Shown piece after piece: positions 45,019 through 59,200 of a stretch of DNA of 64,000 nucleotides (the first letter of the stretch is position 1; each line of letters begins with the position of its first letter). The stretch lies in contig NC_068344.1 of the NCBI RefSeq assembly GCF_014633365.1, positions 14,275,669-14,339,668 of the forward strand, written 5' to 3'. This DNA is from Diospyros lotus (Eukaryota; Streptophyta; Magnoliopsida; Ericales; Ebenaceae). A program made the translations under genes and the position numbers. The notes beneath the pieces are model-generated. The model searched no databases and had not been told where the DNA came from. It was given only the letters and a program-made list of their open reading frames with translations.

Positions 45019-45595
45019 CCCAACACACCCTTTGCACACTTTACCCTTTTCTCTGACAACCCGTATTAACCTCATAGCCCCATTACAACCCAGTCTGGTC
45101 CCTCTTGATGCTATAAATCATGTGACCTTAGGATTCGAGTTCAGAGTAAAGAATTCTGTTTAAATTCATAAGTTATTTATCTATGGCATTATTCCAGTCA
45201 TCAAGCTATGTTAAATTCCCTATTCTTTCATGAAAATACGTTCTTTGTATTGGGGACGACACCGAGTTTGAACTTGTTTTGCATTTACTCTTAAAACGGT
45301 GGCTCCCTTGTGTGTACACCCGAGGAATCATTTTTTTTATTTGAGAAAAAATCCATAGTAAGGTTTGAAGTTGAAACTTCAAGGGAATAAGGTAGAATAA
45401 TGATCATCCTAATTGCCATTCCTAAGATTGTATAACCTTTGACCGAAATCTAATTTAGAATATTCGACTGTATGACAGATGGCTTGTTCTGTTCTATGTA
45501 TTTCCGTTTTGAATTTGAAATTTTTATATTCATGTGATTATTGTGAATAAATCTGGCCAGTGTAAAGTTTAATTGCTATGGGACTAGCAATGTTT

Positions 45596-45608
45596 AAGTT
45601 GGGGGGTG
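45596..45608 (+). other. Polypurine tract of insertion B
   Basis: AAGTTGGGGGGTG immediately before the 3' LTR start TGATTAG at 45609. This is the form usual in Athila/Tat-group elements. Confidence 0.93.
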
Positions 45609-47242
45609 TGATTAGTGATCAATTTTGTAAAAATTTTATTATAATTTCACCCTTATTTTGATCTTAAAATAGTTTAAATTGAATATTATTATGCATTTTG
45701 TGATTTTGTGCATGTTTAAAATATTAATATAAAAATATATATAAAATATATAAAATATAAAAAAAATAAATATAATATATATAATAATATAATAATATAA
45801 AAATATGGAAAGCCCAAGCCCAAGCCCAACACTAGTAAGGCCCAAGCCCAAGCCCAACACAAGGAAGGTTCAAGCCCAAGCCCAACACAAGCAAGGCCCA
45901 AGCCCAAAAATATGAAAAGCCCAAGTCTCACAAATTGATGACATCATCGCTTACATCATTGGTTGGAGTGACATCATCGCTTACATCATGGGTTGGAGTG
46001 ACATCATCGCTTACATCATGAGTTGGAATTACATCATCGCTTACATCATTAATTAGATATTTTGTATTATTAAATTATATAATTGAATAGTTTCCATTAC
46101 ATTTTCTAGCCTATAAATAGAGCACTTAGGGTGCATTTGTAAGGATTGGATTTTCTTATAATGAAAGTATAATTGTGATCTTTAGATTTCTCTCTTAAAT
46201 TTTCAACTTTAGTTTTTATATAGTTTTGTTCTTAGAATTTCTCTCTTAAATCTTTAACCTTTGTTTCCATATAGTTGTATTATGTTATTCATATTGTCTT
46301 TTTATTATATACCGCCTATATGGTCGGTTCAAAATAGTCTTTCAATTATTGTCTTTCAATTACATACCGCCTATATGGTCGGTTAAAAAATAGTCTTTCA
46401 ATTATTGTCTTTTCATTATATATCGCCTATATGGTCGGTTAAAAAATAGTCTTTTAAATACTGTCTTTTAATTCTCGTTATTTAAATTCCTGCCAATTTA
46501 TTTTAAAATGAAGATGAGTAGCTAAATCCATTCTTGGGTTAAGGCAAGGACAGTGTCCAACGCCAATGATTCCCAAAGAAAGCTGCGCTTAAAATATGTA
46601 ATATTAATCTGATTTAATTTGAGCAGTGTGCGTTGTATCTTTAAGTTTGGATTAGAGCATAAGCCTAACTTAGAATTTTCATGCCACGTATGGAGATTGC
46701 TAGATCTGGAAACGTTTTCATACCCAAGCCTAAATGATTAATCTATATCTATAAATTCTGTCTATGGAATATAGTTCAATTTATGGTAATTGCTTAACTT
46801 AGAATTTCCATGCCATGTATGGATATTGCTTAAACAAGAATTACCATTATCTTGAACTAAATTTACTAACAGAGCTGTAAAACTTAATTCAAATGAATAT
46901 TGCTGACCTTTTCTATCAAATTGGGAATTAATTGGTTTTGACACTGAAATTATCTTGACCCAAGCTACTTAAATTCAGTATTAGTTTAGCTTTAATTATT
47001 GTCTTTAGATCATCTTAATTACCTCCTAAACTCAAATATTTTATGATTTTTACTTTCAACCATAAATAATCTCCATGTGAACCGACTCGGACTCACCGAA
47101 ATATAAATTTAAAATTGTACTACATGCACACTCGCACACTGGCGAGTATAATCGCCCTACACCTGCTTTAATAAGAGGATTGACGTTAGATGAATTTGGT
47201 TGTAGTTTTGATAAATAAATGTGCAGGGTAGTGTAGCAGTCA
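45609..47242 (+). repeat. 3' LTR of insertion B
   Basis: 1634 bp copy of 38825-40459 with about a dozen differences by eye and one A-run length change. It contains the same 30 bp repeats (45939-46053), TATA box (46112-46120) and 55 bp repeats (about 46294-46475). Confidence 0.95.
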
Positions 47243-50200
47243 GCCTTCCATGGAATGAATTCGGTTATTCGTAAGTTTACCGAATATAACGTTAAACCCC
47301 TAATTTTCTAAAGATTTCATTGACACTCCCAAACAAAAAAACACGTAAAACCATAGGAAAACCAAATTTTTGATCTACTAACTAATTTAAAGTGTATTAC
47401 AGGTTCTATTCACTTTTTTTAAATCAATTACGACGATTCGATTTTTCGGCCAGAATTTTCGCTGCATAAAAACTGTTTCTGATTTGATTTTTTCATATGT
47501 CATAATACTCGTCTAAAATTTTAGTTCGTATCATATAAATTTTTTTAGATATCTGGGCTGCAGAGCCTTCCCTGGAATCGATTCGGTTATTTGTAACTTT
47601 ACCGAATATAACGTTAAACCCCTAATTTTCTAAAGATTTCATTGACACTCCCAAACAAAAATACACTTAAAAATATAGAAAACCAAAAATTTCATCTACT
47701 AAATAATTTAAAGTGTATTCCCGGATCTGTTCACTTTTTTTAAATCAATTACGACGAATCGGTTTACGGCCTCAATTTTTGTTGCACAAAAAACTGTTTC
47801 CCATTTAATTTTTTCCGATGTCATAATAATCGTCTAGAAATTTTAGTTCGTATCATATAAATGTTTTTAGATATCTGGGTAGCAAAGCCATCCCTGGAAT
47901 CGATTTGGTTATTCGTAACTTTACCGAAAATCACGTTAAACCCCCAATCTTCAAAAGATTTAACTGACACTCCCAAACAAAAATACCCTTAAAACCATAG
48001 GAAAACCAAAATTTTGATCTACTAACTAATTTAAAGTATATTATAGGTTCTGTTCACTTTTGTTCAAATCAATTACGACGATTCAATTTTTCGACGTGAA
48101 TTTTCGCTGCACAAAAAACTGTGTCCGATTTGATTTTTTCCGTTGTCATAATAATCATCTAGAAATTTTAGTTCATATCATATAAATTTTTTTATCTATC
48201 TGGGCTGTAGAGCCTTCCCTGGAATGAATTCGGTTATTCGTAAGTTTACCGAATATAACGTTAAACCCCTAATTTTCTAAAGATTTCATTGACACTCGCA
48301 AACAAAAATACACTTAAAACGATAGGAAAACCATAATTTTGATCTACTAACTAATTTAAAGTGTATTACAGGTTCTATTCAATTTTTTTAAATCCATTAC
48401 GACGATTCGATTTTTTGGCCTGAATATTCGCTGCATAAAAACTGTTTCTGATTTGATTTTTTCATATGTCATAATACTCGTCTAGAAATTTTAGTTCGTA
48501 TCATATAAATTTTTTTAGATATCTAGGCTGCAAAGCCTTCCATGGAATCGATTCGGTTATTTGTAACTTTACCGAATATAACGTTCAACCCCTAATTTTC
48601 TAAAGATTTCATTGACACTCCCAAACAAAAATACACTTAAAAATATAGGAAAACCAAGAATTTGATCTACTAAATAATTTAAAGTGTATTCCGAGATCTG
48701 TTCACTTTTTTTAAATCAATTACAACGAATCGGTTTACGGCCTGAATTTTTGTTGCACAAAAAACTGTTTCCGATTTAATTTTTTCCGATGTCATAATAA
48801 TCGTTTAGAAATTTTAGTTCTTATCATATAAATGTTTTTAGATATCTGGGCAACAAAGCCATCCCTGTTATCGATGTGGTTATTCGTAACTTTACCGAAA
48901 ATCACGTTAAACCCCCAATCTTCAAAAGATTTAACTGACACTCCCAAACAAAAATACCCTTAAAACCATAGGAAAACCAAAATTTTGATCTACTAACTAA
49001 TTTAAAGTGTATTACAGGTTCGGTTCACTTTTTTTTAAATCAATTACGACGATTCAATTTTTCGACGTGAATTTTCGCTGCACAAAAAATTGTTTCCGAT
49101 TTGATTTTTTCCGTTGTCATAATAATCGTCTAGAAATTTTAGTTCATATCATATAAATTTTTTTATATATCTGGGCTGCAGAGCCTTCCCTGGAATGAAT
49201 TCGGTTATTCGTAAGTTTATCGAATATAACGTTAAACCCCTAATTTTCTAATGATTCATTGACACTCCCAAACAAAAAAACACGTAAAACCATAGGCAAA
49301 CCAAAATTTTGATCTACTAACTAATTTAAAGTGTATTACAGGTTCTATTCACTTTTTTTAAATCAATTACAACGATTCAATTTTTCGGCCAGAATTTTCG
49401 CTGCACAAAAACTGTTTCTGATTTGATTTTTTCATATGTCATAATACTCGTCTAAAATTTTAGTTCGTATCATATAAATTTATTTAGATATCTGGGCTGC
49501 AGAGCCTTCCCTGGAATCGCTTCGGTTAATCGAAACTTTACCGAAAATCACGTTAAACCCCTAAACATCGAAAGATTTCACTGACACTCCCAAACAAAAA
49601 TACACTTAAAACCATAGGAAAACTAAAATTTTGATCTGCTAACTAATTTAAAGTGTACTACAGGTTCTGTTCACTTTTTTTAAATCAAATACGACGATTC
49701 GATTTTTCGGCTTGAATTTTCGCTGCACAAAAAACTGTTTCCGATTTGATTTTTTCATATGTGATAATAATCGTCTAGAAATTTTAGTTCGTATCATATA
49801 AATTTTTTTAGATATCTGGGCTACAGAGCCTTCCCTGGAATCGATTCGGTTATTCGAAACTTTACCGAATATAACGTTAAACCCCTAATTTTCTAAAGAT
49901 TTCATTGACACTCCCAAACAAAAATACACTTAAAAATATAGGAAAACCAAAACTTTGATCTACTAAATAATTTAAAGTGTATTCCGGGATCTGTTCACTT
50001 TTTTTAAATAAATTACGACGAATCGATTTACGGCCTGAATTTTTGTTGCACAAAAAACTGTTTCCCATTTAATTTTTTCGGATGTCATAATAATCGTCTA
50101 GAAATTTTAGTTCGTATCATATAAATTTTTTCCGATATCTGGGCAGCAAAGCCATCCCTGGAATCGATTTGGTTATTCGTAACTTTACCGAAAATCACGT

Positions 50201-53200
50201 TAAACCCCAATCTTCAAAAGATTTAACTGACACTCCCAAACAAAAATACCCTTAAAACCATAGGAAAACCAAAATTTTGATCTACTAACTAATTTAAAGT
50301 ATATTATAGGTTCTGTTCACTTTTGTTCAAATCAATTACGACGATTCAATTTTTCGACGTGAATTTTCGCTGCACAAAAAACTGTGTCCGATTTGATTTT
50401 TTCCGTTGTCATAATAATCATCTAGAAATTTTAGTTCCTATCATATAAATTTTTTTATCTATCTGGGCTGTAGAGCCTTCCCTGGAATGAATTCGGTTAT
50501 TCGTAAGTTTACCGAATATAACGTTAAACCCCTAATTTTCTAAAGATTTCATTGACACTCGCAAACAAAAATACACTTAAAACGATAGGAAAACCAAAAT
50601 TTTGATCTACTAACTAATTTAAAGTGTATTACAGGTTCTATTCACTTTTTTTAAATCAATTACGACGATTCGATTTTTCGGCAAGAATTTTCGCTGCACA
50701 AAAACTGTTTCTGATTTGATTTTTTCATATGTCATAATACTCGTCTAAAATTTTATTTCGTATCATATAAATTTTTTTAGATATCTGGGCTACAGAGCCT
50801 TCCCTGGAATCGCTTCGGTTAATCGAAACTTTACCGAAAATCACGTTAAACCCCTAAACATCGAAAGATTTCACTGACACTCCCAAACAAAAGTACCCTT
50901 AAAACCATAGGAAAACCAAAATTTTGATCTACTAACTAATTTAAAGTATATTATAGGTTCTGTTCACTTTTGTTCAAATCAATTACGACGATTCAATTTT
51001 TCGACGTGAATTTTCGCTGCACAAAAAACTGTGTCCGATTTGATTTTTTCCGTTGTCATAATAATCATCTAGAAATTTTAGTTCCTATCATATAAATTTT
51101 TTTATCTATCTGGGCTGTAGAGCCTTCCCTGGAATGAATTCGGTTATTCGTAAGTTTACCGAATATAACGTTAAACCCCTAATTTTCTAAAGATTTCATT
51201 GACACTCCCAAACAAAAATACACTAAAAACCATAGGAAAACCAAAATTTTGATCTACTAACTAATTTAAAGTGTATTACAGGTTCTATTCACTTTTTTAA
51301 ATCAATTACGACGATTCAATTTTTCGGCCTGAATTTTCGCTGCACAAAAACTGTTTCCAATTTGATTTTTTCATATGTCATAATACTCGTCTAGAAATTT
51401 TAGATCGTATCATATAAATTTTATTAGATATCTGGGCTGCAGAGCCTTCCCTGGAATCGATTCGGTTATTTGTAACTTTACCAAATATAACGTTAAACCC
51501 CTAATTTTTTAAAGATTTCATTAACACTCCCAAACAAAAATACACTTAAAAATATAGGAAAACCAAAAATTTGATCTACTAAATAATTTAAAGTGTATTC
51601 CAGGATCTGTTCACTTTTTTTAAATCAATTACGATGAATCGGTTTACGGCCTGAATTTTTGTTGCACAAAAAACTGTTTCCCATTTAATTTTTTCGGATG
51701 TCATAATAATCGCCTAGAAATTTTAGTTCGTATCATATAATTTTTTTTAGATATCTGGGCAGCAAAGCCATCCCTGGAATCGATTTGGTTATTTGTAACT
51801 TTACCGAAAATCACGTTAAACCCCTAATCTTCAAAAGATTTAACTGACACTCCCAAACAAAAATACCCTTAAAACCATAGGAAAATCAAAAATTTGATCT
51901 ACTAAATAATTTAAAGTGTATTCCGGGATCTGTTCACTTTTTTTAAATCAATTACGACGAATCGGTTTACGGCCTAAATTTTTGTTGCACAAAAAACTGT
52001 TTCCCATTTAATATTTTCGGATGTCATAATAATCGTCTAGAAATTTTAGTTCGTATCATATAAATTTTTTTAGATATCTGGGCAGCAAAGCCATCCCTGG
52101 AATCGATTTGGTTATTCGTAACTTTACCGAAAATCACGTTAAACCCCCAATCTTCAAAAGATTTAACTGACACTCCCAAACAAAAATACCCTTAAAACCA
52201 TAGGAAAACCAAAATTTTGATCTACTAACTAATTTAAAGTATATTATAGGTTCTGTTCACTTTTGTTCAAATCAATTACGACGATTCAATTTTTCGACGT
52301 GAATTTTCGCTGCACAAAAAACTGTGTCCGATTTGATTTTTTCCATTGTCATAATAATCGTCTAGAAATTTTAGTTCGTATCATATAAATTTTTTTAGAT
52401 ATCTGGGCAACAAAGCCATCCCTGTTATCGATTTGGTTATTCGTAACTTTACCGAAAATCACGTTAAACCCCCAATCTTCAAAAGATTTAACTGACACTC
52501 CCAAACAAAAATACCCTTAAAACCATAGGAAAACCAAAATTTTGATCTACTAACTAATTTAAAGTATATTATAGGTTCTGTTCACTTTTGTTCAAATCAA
52601 TTACGACGATTCAATTTTTTGACGTGAATTTTCGCTGCACAAAAAACTGTGTCCGATTTGATTTTTTCCATTGTCATAATAATCGTCTAGAAATTTTAGT
52701 TCGTATCATATAAATTTTTTTAGATATCTGGGCAACAAAGCCATCCCTGTTATCGATTTGGTTATTCGTAACTTTACCGAAAATCACGTTAAACCCCCAA
52801 TCTTCAAAAGATTTAACTGACACTCCCAAACAAAAATACCCTTAAAACCATAGGAAAACCAAAATTTTGATCCACTAACTAATTTAAAGTGTATTACAGG
52901 TTCGGTTCCCTTTTTTTTAAATCAATTACGACGATTCAATTTTTCGACGTGAATTTTCGCTGCACAAAAAACTGTTCCCGATTTGATTTTTTCCGTTGTC
53001 ATAATAATCGTCTAGAAATTTTAGTTCATATCATATAAATTTTTTTATATTACTGGGCTGCAGAGCCTTCCCTGGAATGAATTCGGTTATTCGTAAGTTT
53101 ACCGAATATAACGTTAAACCCCTAATTTTCTAATGATTTCATTGACACTCCCAAACAAAAAAACACGTAAAACCATAGGAAAACCAAAATTTTGATCTAC

Positions 53201-56200
53201 TAACTAATTTAAAGTGTATTACAGGTTCTATTCACTTTTTTTAAATCAATTACGATGATTCGATTTTTCGGCCAAAATTTTCGCTGCACAAAAACTGTTT
53301 CTGATTTGATTTTTTCATATGTCATAATACTCGTCTAAAATTTTAGTTCGTATCATATAAATTTTTTTAGATATCTGGGCTGCAGAGCCTTCCCTGGAAT
53401 CGATTCGGTTATTTGTAACTTTACCGAATATAACGTTAAACCCCTAATTTTCTAAAGATTTCAATGACACTCCCAAACAAAAATACACTTAAAAATATAG
53501 GAAAACCAAAAATTTGATCTACTAAATAATTTAAAGTGTATTCCAGGATCTGTTCACTTTTTCTAAATCAATTACGAGGAATCGGTTTACGGCCTGAATT
53601 TTTGTTGCACAAAAAACTGTTTCCCATTTAATTTTTTCGGATGTCATAATAATCGTCTAGAAATTTTAGTTCGTATCATATAAATTTTTTTAGATTTGTG
53701 GGCAGCAAAGCCATCCCTGGAATCGATTTGGTTATTCGTAACTTTACCGAAAATCACGTTAAACCCCCAATCTTCAAAAGATTTATCTGACACTCGCAAA
53801 CAAAATTACCCTTAAAACCATTGGAAAACCAAAATTTTGATCTACTAACTAATTTAAAGTGTATTACAGGTTTTGTTCACTTTTTTTTAAATCAATTACG
53901 ACAATTCAATTTTTCGACGTGAATTTTCGCTGCACAAAAAACTGTGTCCGATTTCATTTTTTCCGTTATCATAATAATCGTCTAGAAATTTTAGTTCATA
54001 TCATATAAATTTTTTTATATATCTGGGCTGCAGAGCCTTCCCTGGAATGAATTCGGTTATTCGTAAGTTTACCGAATATAACGTTAAACCCCTAATTTTC
54101 TAAAGATTTCGTTGACACTCCCAAACAAAAATACACTTAAAACCATAGGAAAACCAAAATTTTGATCAACTAACTAATTTAATGTGTATTACAGATTCTA
54201 TTCTCTTTTTTTAAATCAATTTCGAGGATTCGATTTTTCGGCCTGAATTTTCGCTGCACAAAAACTATTTCTGATTTGATTTTTTCATGTGTCATAATAC
54301 TCGTCTAGAAATTTTAGTTCGTATCATATAAATTTTTTTAGATATCTGGGCTGCAGAGACTTCCCTAGAATCGATTCGGTTATTTGTAACTTTACCGAAT
54401 ATAACGTTAAACCCCTAATTTTCTAAAGATTTCATTGACACTCCCAAACAAAAATACACTTAAAAATATAGGAAAACCAAAAATTTGATCTACTAAATAA
54501 TTTAAAGTGTATTTCTGGATCTTTTCACTTTTTTTAAATCATTTACGACGAATCTGTTTACGGCCTGAATTTTTGTCACACAAAAAACTATTTCCCATTT
54601 AATTTTTTCGGATGTCATAATAATCGTCTAGAAATTTTAGTTCATATCATATAAATTTTTTTAGATATCTGGGCAGCAAAGCCATCCCTGGAATCGATTT
54701 GGTTATTCGTAATTTTACCGAAAATCACGTTAAACCCCCAATCTTCAAAAGATTTAACTGACACTCCCAAACAAAAATACCCTTAAAACCATAGGAAAAC
54801 CAAAATTTTGATCTACTAACTAATTTAAAGTATATTACAGGTTCTGTTCACTTTTTTTTAAATCAATTACGACGATTCAATTTTTCGATGTGAATTTTTT
54901 CTGCACAAAAAACTGTTTCCGATTTGATTTTTTCATATGTCATAATACTCGTCTAAAAATTTTAGTAAGTATCATATAAATTTTTTTAGATATCTCGGCT
55001 GCAGAGCCTTCCCTGGAATCGATTCGGTTATTTGTAACTTTACCGAATATAACGTTAAACCCCTAATTTTCTAAAGATTTCATTGACACTCCCAAACAAA
55101 AATACACTAAAAACCATAGGAAAACCAAAATTTTGATCTACTAACTAATTTAAAGTGTATTCCGGGATCTGTTCACTTTTTCTAATCAATTACGACGATT
55201 CAATTTTTCGCCCTGAATTTTCGCTGCACAAAAACTGTTTCCAATTTGATTTTTTCATATGTCATAATACTCGTCTAGAAATTTTAGATCGTATCATATA
55301 AATTTTATTAGATATCTGGGCTGCAGAGCGTTCCCTGGAATCGATTCGGTTATTTGTAACTTTACCAAATATAACGTTAAACCCCTAATTTTCTAAAGAT
55401 TTCATTAACACTCCCAAACAAAAATACACTTAAAAATATAGGAAAACCAAAAATTTGATCTACTAAATAATTTAAAGTGTATTCCAGGATCTGTTCACTT
55501 TTTTTAAATCAATTACGATGAATCGGTTTACAGCCTGAATTTTTGTTGCACAAAAAACTGTTTCCCATTTAATTTTTTCGGATGTCATAATAATCGCCTA
55601 GAAATTTTAGTTCGTATCATATAATTTTTTTTAGATATCTGGGCAGCAAAGCCATCCCTGGAATCGATTTGGTTATTCGTAACTTTACCGAAAATCACGT
55701 TAAACCCCTAATCTTCAAAAGATTTAACTGACACTCCCAAACAAAAATACCCTTAAAACCATAGGAAAATCAAAAATTTGATCTACTAAATAATTTAAAG
55801 TGTATTCCGGGATCTGTTCACTTTTTTTAAATCAATTACGACGAATCGGTTTACGGCCTAAATTTTTGTTGCACAAAAAACTGTTTCCCATTTAATATTT
55901 TCGGATGTCATAATAATCGTCTAGAAATTTTAGTTCGTATCATATAAATTTTTTTAGATATCTGGGCAGCAAAGCCATCCCTGGAATCGATTTGGTTATT
56001 CGTAACTTTACCGAAAATCACGTTAAACCCCCAATCTTCAAAAGATTTAACTGACACTCCCAAACAAAAATACCCATAAAACGACAAGAAAACCAAAATT
56101 TTGATCTACTAACTAATTTAAAGTGTATTACAGGTTATGTTCACTTTTTTTAAAATCAATTACGACGATTCAATTTTTCGACGTGAATTTTATCTGCACA

Positions 56201-59200
56201 AAAAACTGTGTCCGATTTGATTTTTTCCAATGTCATAATAATCGTCTAGAAATTTTAGTTCATATCATATAAATCTCTTTATATATCTGGGCTGCAGAGC
56301 CTTCCCTGGAATGAATTCGGTTATTCGTAAGTTTACCGAATATAACGTTAAACCCCTAATTTTCTAAAGATTTCATTGACACTCCCAAACAAAAATACAC
56401 TTAAAACGATAGGAAAACCAAAATTTTGATCTACTAACTAATTTAAAGTGTATTACAGGTTCTCTTCACTTTTTTTAAATCAATTACGACGATTCGATTT
56501 TTCGGCCTGAATTTTCGCTGCACAAAAACTGTTTCTGATTTGATTGTTTCATATGTCATAATACTCGTCTAAAAATTTTAGTTCGTATCATATAAATTTT
56601 TTTAGATATCTGGGCTGCAGAGCCTTCCCTGGAATCGATTCGGTTATTTGTAACTTTACCGAATATAACGTTAAACCCCTAATTTTCTAAAGATTTCATT
56701 GACACTCCCAAACAAAAATACACTTAAAAATATAGGAAAACCAAAAATTTCATCTACTAAATAATTTAAAGTGTATTCCGGGATCTGTTCACTTTTTTTA
56801 AATCAATTACGACGAATCGGTTTACGGCCTGAATTTTTGTTGCACAAAAAATTGTTTCCCATTTAAATTTTTCCGATGTCATAATAATCGTCTAGAAATT
56901 TTAGTTCGTATCATATAAATTTTTTGGGATATCTGGGCAGCAAAGCCATCCCTGGAATCGATTTGGTTATTCGTAACTTTACCGAAAATCACGTTAAACC
57001 CCCAATCTTCAAAAGATTTAACTGACACTCCCAAACAAAAATACCCTTAAAACCATAGGAAAACCAAAATTTTGATCTACTAACTAATTTAAAGTATATT
57101 ATAGGTTCTGTCCACTTTTGTTCAAATCAATTACGACGATTCAATTTTTCGACGTGAATTTTCGCTGCACAAAAAACTGTGTCCGATTTGATTTTTTCCA
57201 TTGTCATAATAATCGTCTAGAAATTTTAGTTCGTATCATATAAATTTTTTTAGATATCTGGGCAACAAAGCCATCCCTGTTATCGATTTGGTTATTCGTA
57301 ACTTTACCGAAAATCACGTTAAACCCCCAATCTTCAAAAGATTTAACTGACACTCCCAAACAAAAATACCCTTAAAACCATAGGAAAACCAAAATTTTGA
57401 TCCACTAACTAATTTAAAGTGTATTACAGGTTCGGTTCCCTTTTTTTTAAATCAATTACGACGATTCAATTTTTCGACATGAATTTTCGCTGCACAAAAA
57501 ACTGTTTCCGATTTGATTTTTTCCGTTGTCATAATAATCGTCTAGAAATTTTAGTTCATATCATATAAATTTTTTTATATACCTGGGCTGCAGAGCCTTC
57601 CCTGGAATGAATTCGGTTATTCGTAAGTTTACCGAATATAACGTTAAACCCCTAATTTTCTAATGATTTCGTTGACACTCCCAAACAAAAATACACTTAA
57701 AACCATAGGAAAACCAAAATTTTGATCAACTAACTAATTTAATGTGTATTACAGATTCTATTCTCTTTTTCTAAATCAATTACGACGAATCGGTTTACGG
57801 CTGAATTTTTGTTGCACAAAAAACTGTTTCCCATTTAATTTTTTCCGATGTCATAATAATCGTCTAGAAATTTTAGTTCGTATCATATAAATTTTTTTAG
57901 ATATCTGGGCAGCAAAGCCATCCCTGGAATCGATTTGGTTATTCGTAACTTTACCGAAAATCACGTTAAACCCCCATTCTTCAAAAGATTTAACTGACAC
58001 TCCCAAGCAAAAATACACTTAAAACCATAAGAAAACCAAAATTTTGATCTACTAACTAATTTAGAGTGTATTACAGGTTCTATTCACTTTTTTTTAAATC
58101 AATTACGACAATTCAATTTTTCGACGTGAATTTTCGCTGCACAAAAAACTGTGTCCGATTTCATTTTTTCCGTTATCATAATAATCGTCTAGAAATTTTA
58201 GTTCATATCATATAAATTTTTTTATATATCTGGGCTGCAGAGCCTTCCCTGGAATGAATTCGGTTATTCGTAAGTTTACCGAATATAACGTTAAACCCCT
58301 AATTTTCTAAAGATTTCGTTGACACTCCCAAACAAAAATACACTTAAAACCATAGGAAAACCAAAATTTTGATCAACTAACTAATTTAATGTGTATTACA
58401 GATTCTATTCTCCTTTTTTAAATCAATTTCGAGGATTCGATTTTTCGGCCTGAATTTTCGCTACACAAAAACTATTTCTGATTTGATTTTTTCATGTGTC
58501 ATAATACTCGTCTAGAAATTTTAGTTCGTATCATATAAATTTTTTTAGATATCTGGGCTGCAGAGCCTTCCCTAGAATCGATTCGGTTATTTGTAACTTT
58601 ACCGAATATAACGTTAAACCCCTAATTTTCTAAAGATTTCATTGACACTCCCAAACAAAAATACACTTAAAAATATAGGAAAATCAAAAATTTGATCTAC
58701 TAAATAATTTAAAGTGTATTCCGGGATCTGTTCACTTTTTTTAAATCATTTACGACGAATCTGTTTACGGCCTGAATTTTTGTCACACAAAAAACTATTT
58801 CCCATTTAATTTTTTCGGATGTCATAATAATCGTCTAGAAATTTTAGTTCATATCATATAAATTTGTTTAGATATCTGGGCAGCAAAGCCATCCCTGGAA
58901 TCGATTTGGTTATTCGTAATTTTACCGAAAATCACGTTAAACCCCCAATCTTCAAAAGATTTAACTGACACTCCCAAACAAAAATACCCTTAAAACCATA
59001 GGAAAACCAAAATTTTGATCTACTAACTAATTTAAAGTATATTACAGGTTCTGTTCACTTTTTTTTAAATCAATTACGACGATTCAATTTTCGATGTGAA
59101 TTTTTTCTGCACAAAAAACTGTTTCCGATTTGATTTTTTCCGTTGTCATAATATTCGTCTAGAAATTTTAGTTCCTATCATATAAATTTTTTTATATATC

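Larger units (their letters stand above)
43937..45595 (+). other. 3' non-coding region of insertion B
   Basis: About 1.66 kb with no coding frame. It holds an internal polypurine-like stretch (44091-44108), two A-rich tracts (44862-44910 and 44988-45018) and mixed sequence such as 'ccttttctctgacaacccgtattaacc'. Long non-coding regions between the last gene and the 3' LTR are usual in Athila/Tat-group elements. Confidence 0.6.
38825..47242 (+). mobile_element. Insertion B: non-autonomous LTR retrotransposon carrying a LOG gene cassette
   Basis: An 8418 bp element in the satellite with a perfect GCCTT duplication. LTRs are 38825-40459 (1635 bp) and 45609-47242 (1634 bp), starting TGATTAGTGATC and ending GCAGTCA. 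The PBS at 40465 matches tRNA-Asp and the polypurine tract is at 45596-45608. Both are typical of the Athila/Tat group of Ty3/gypsy. The interior has a gag-tail-like ORF and no protease, RT, RNase H or integrase, so it resembles TR-GAG-type non-autonomous elements. The place of pol is taken by a promoter-like region, a cysteine-rich gene and an intact LOG-type gene. By eye the LTRs differ at about a dozen sites, so insertion was recent. Movement would need enzymes from an autonomous relative. Confidence 0.93.
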
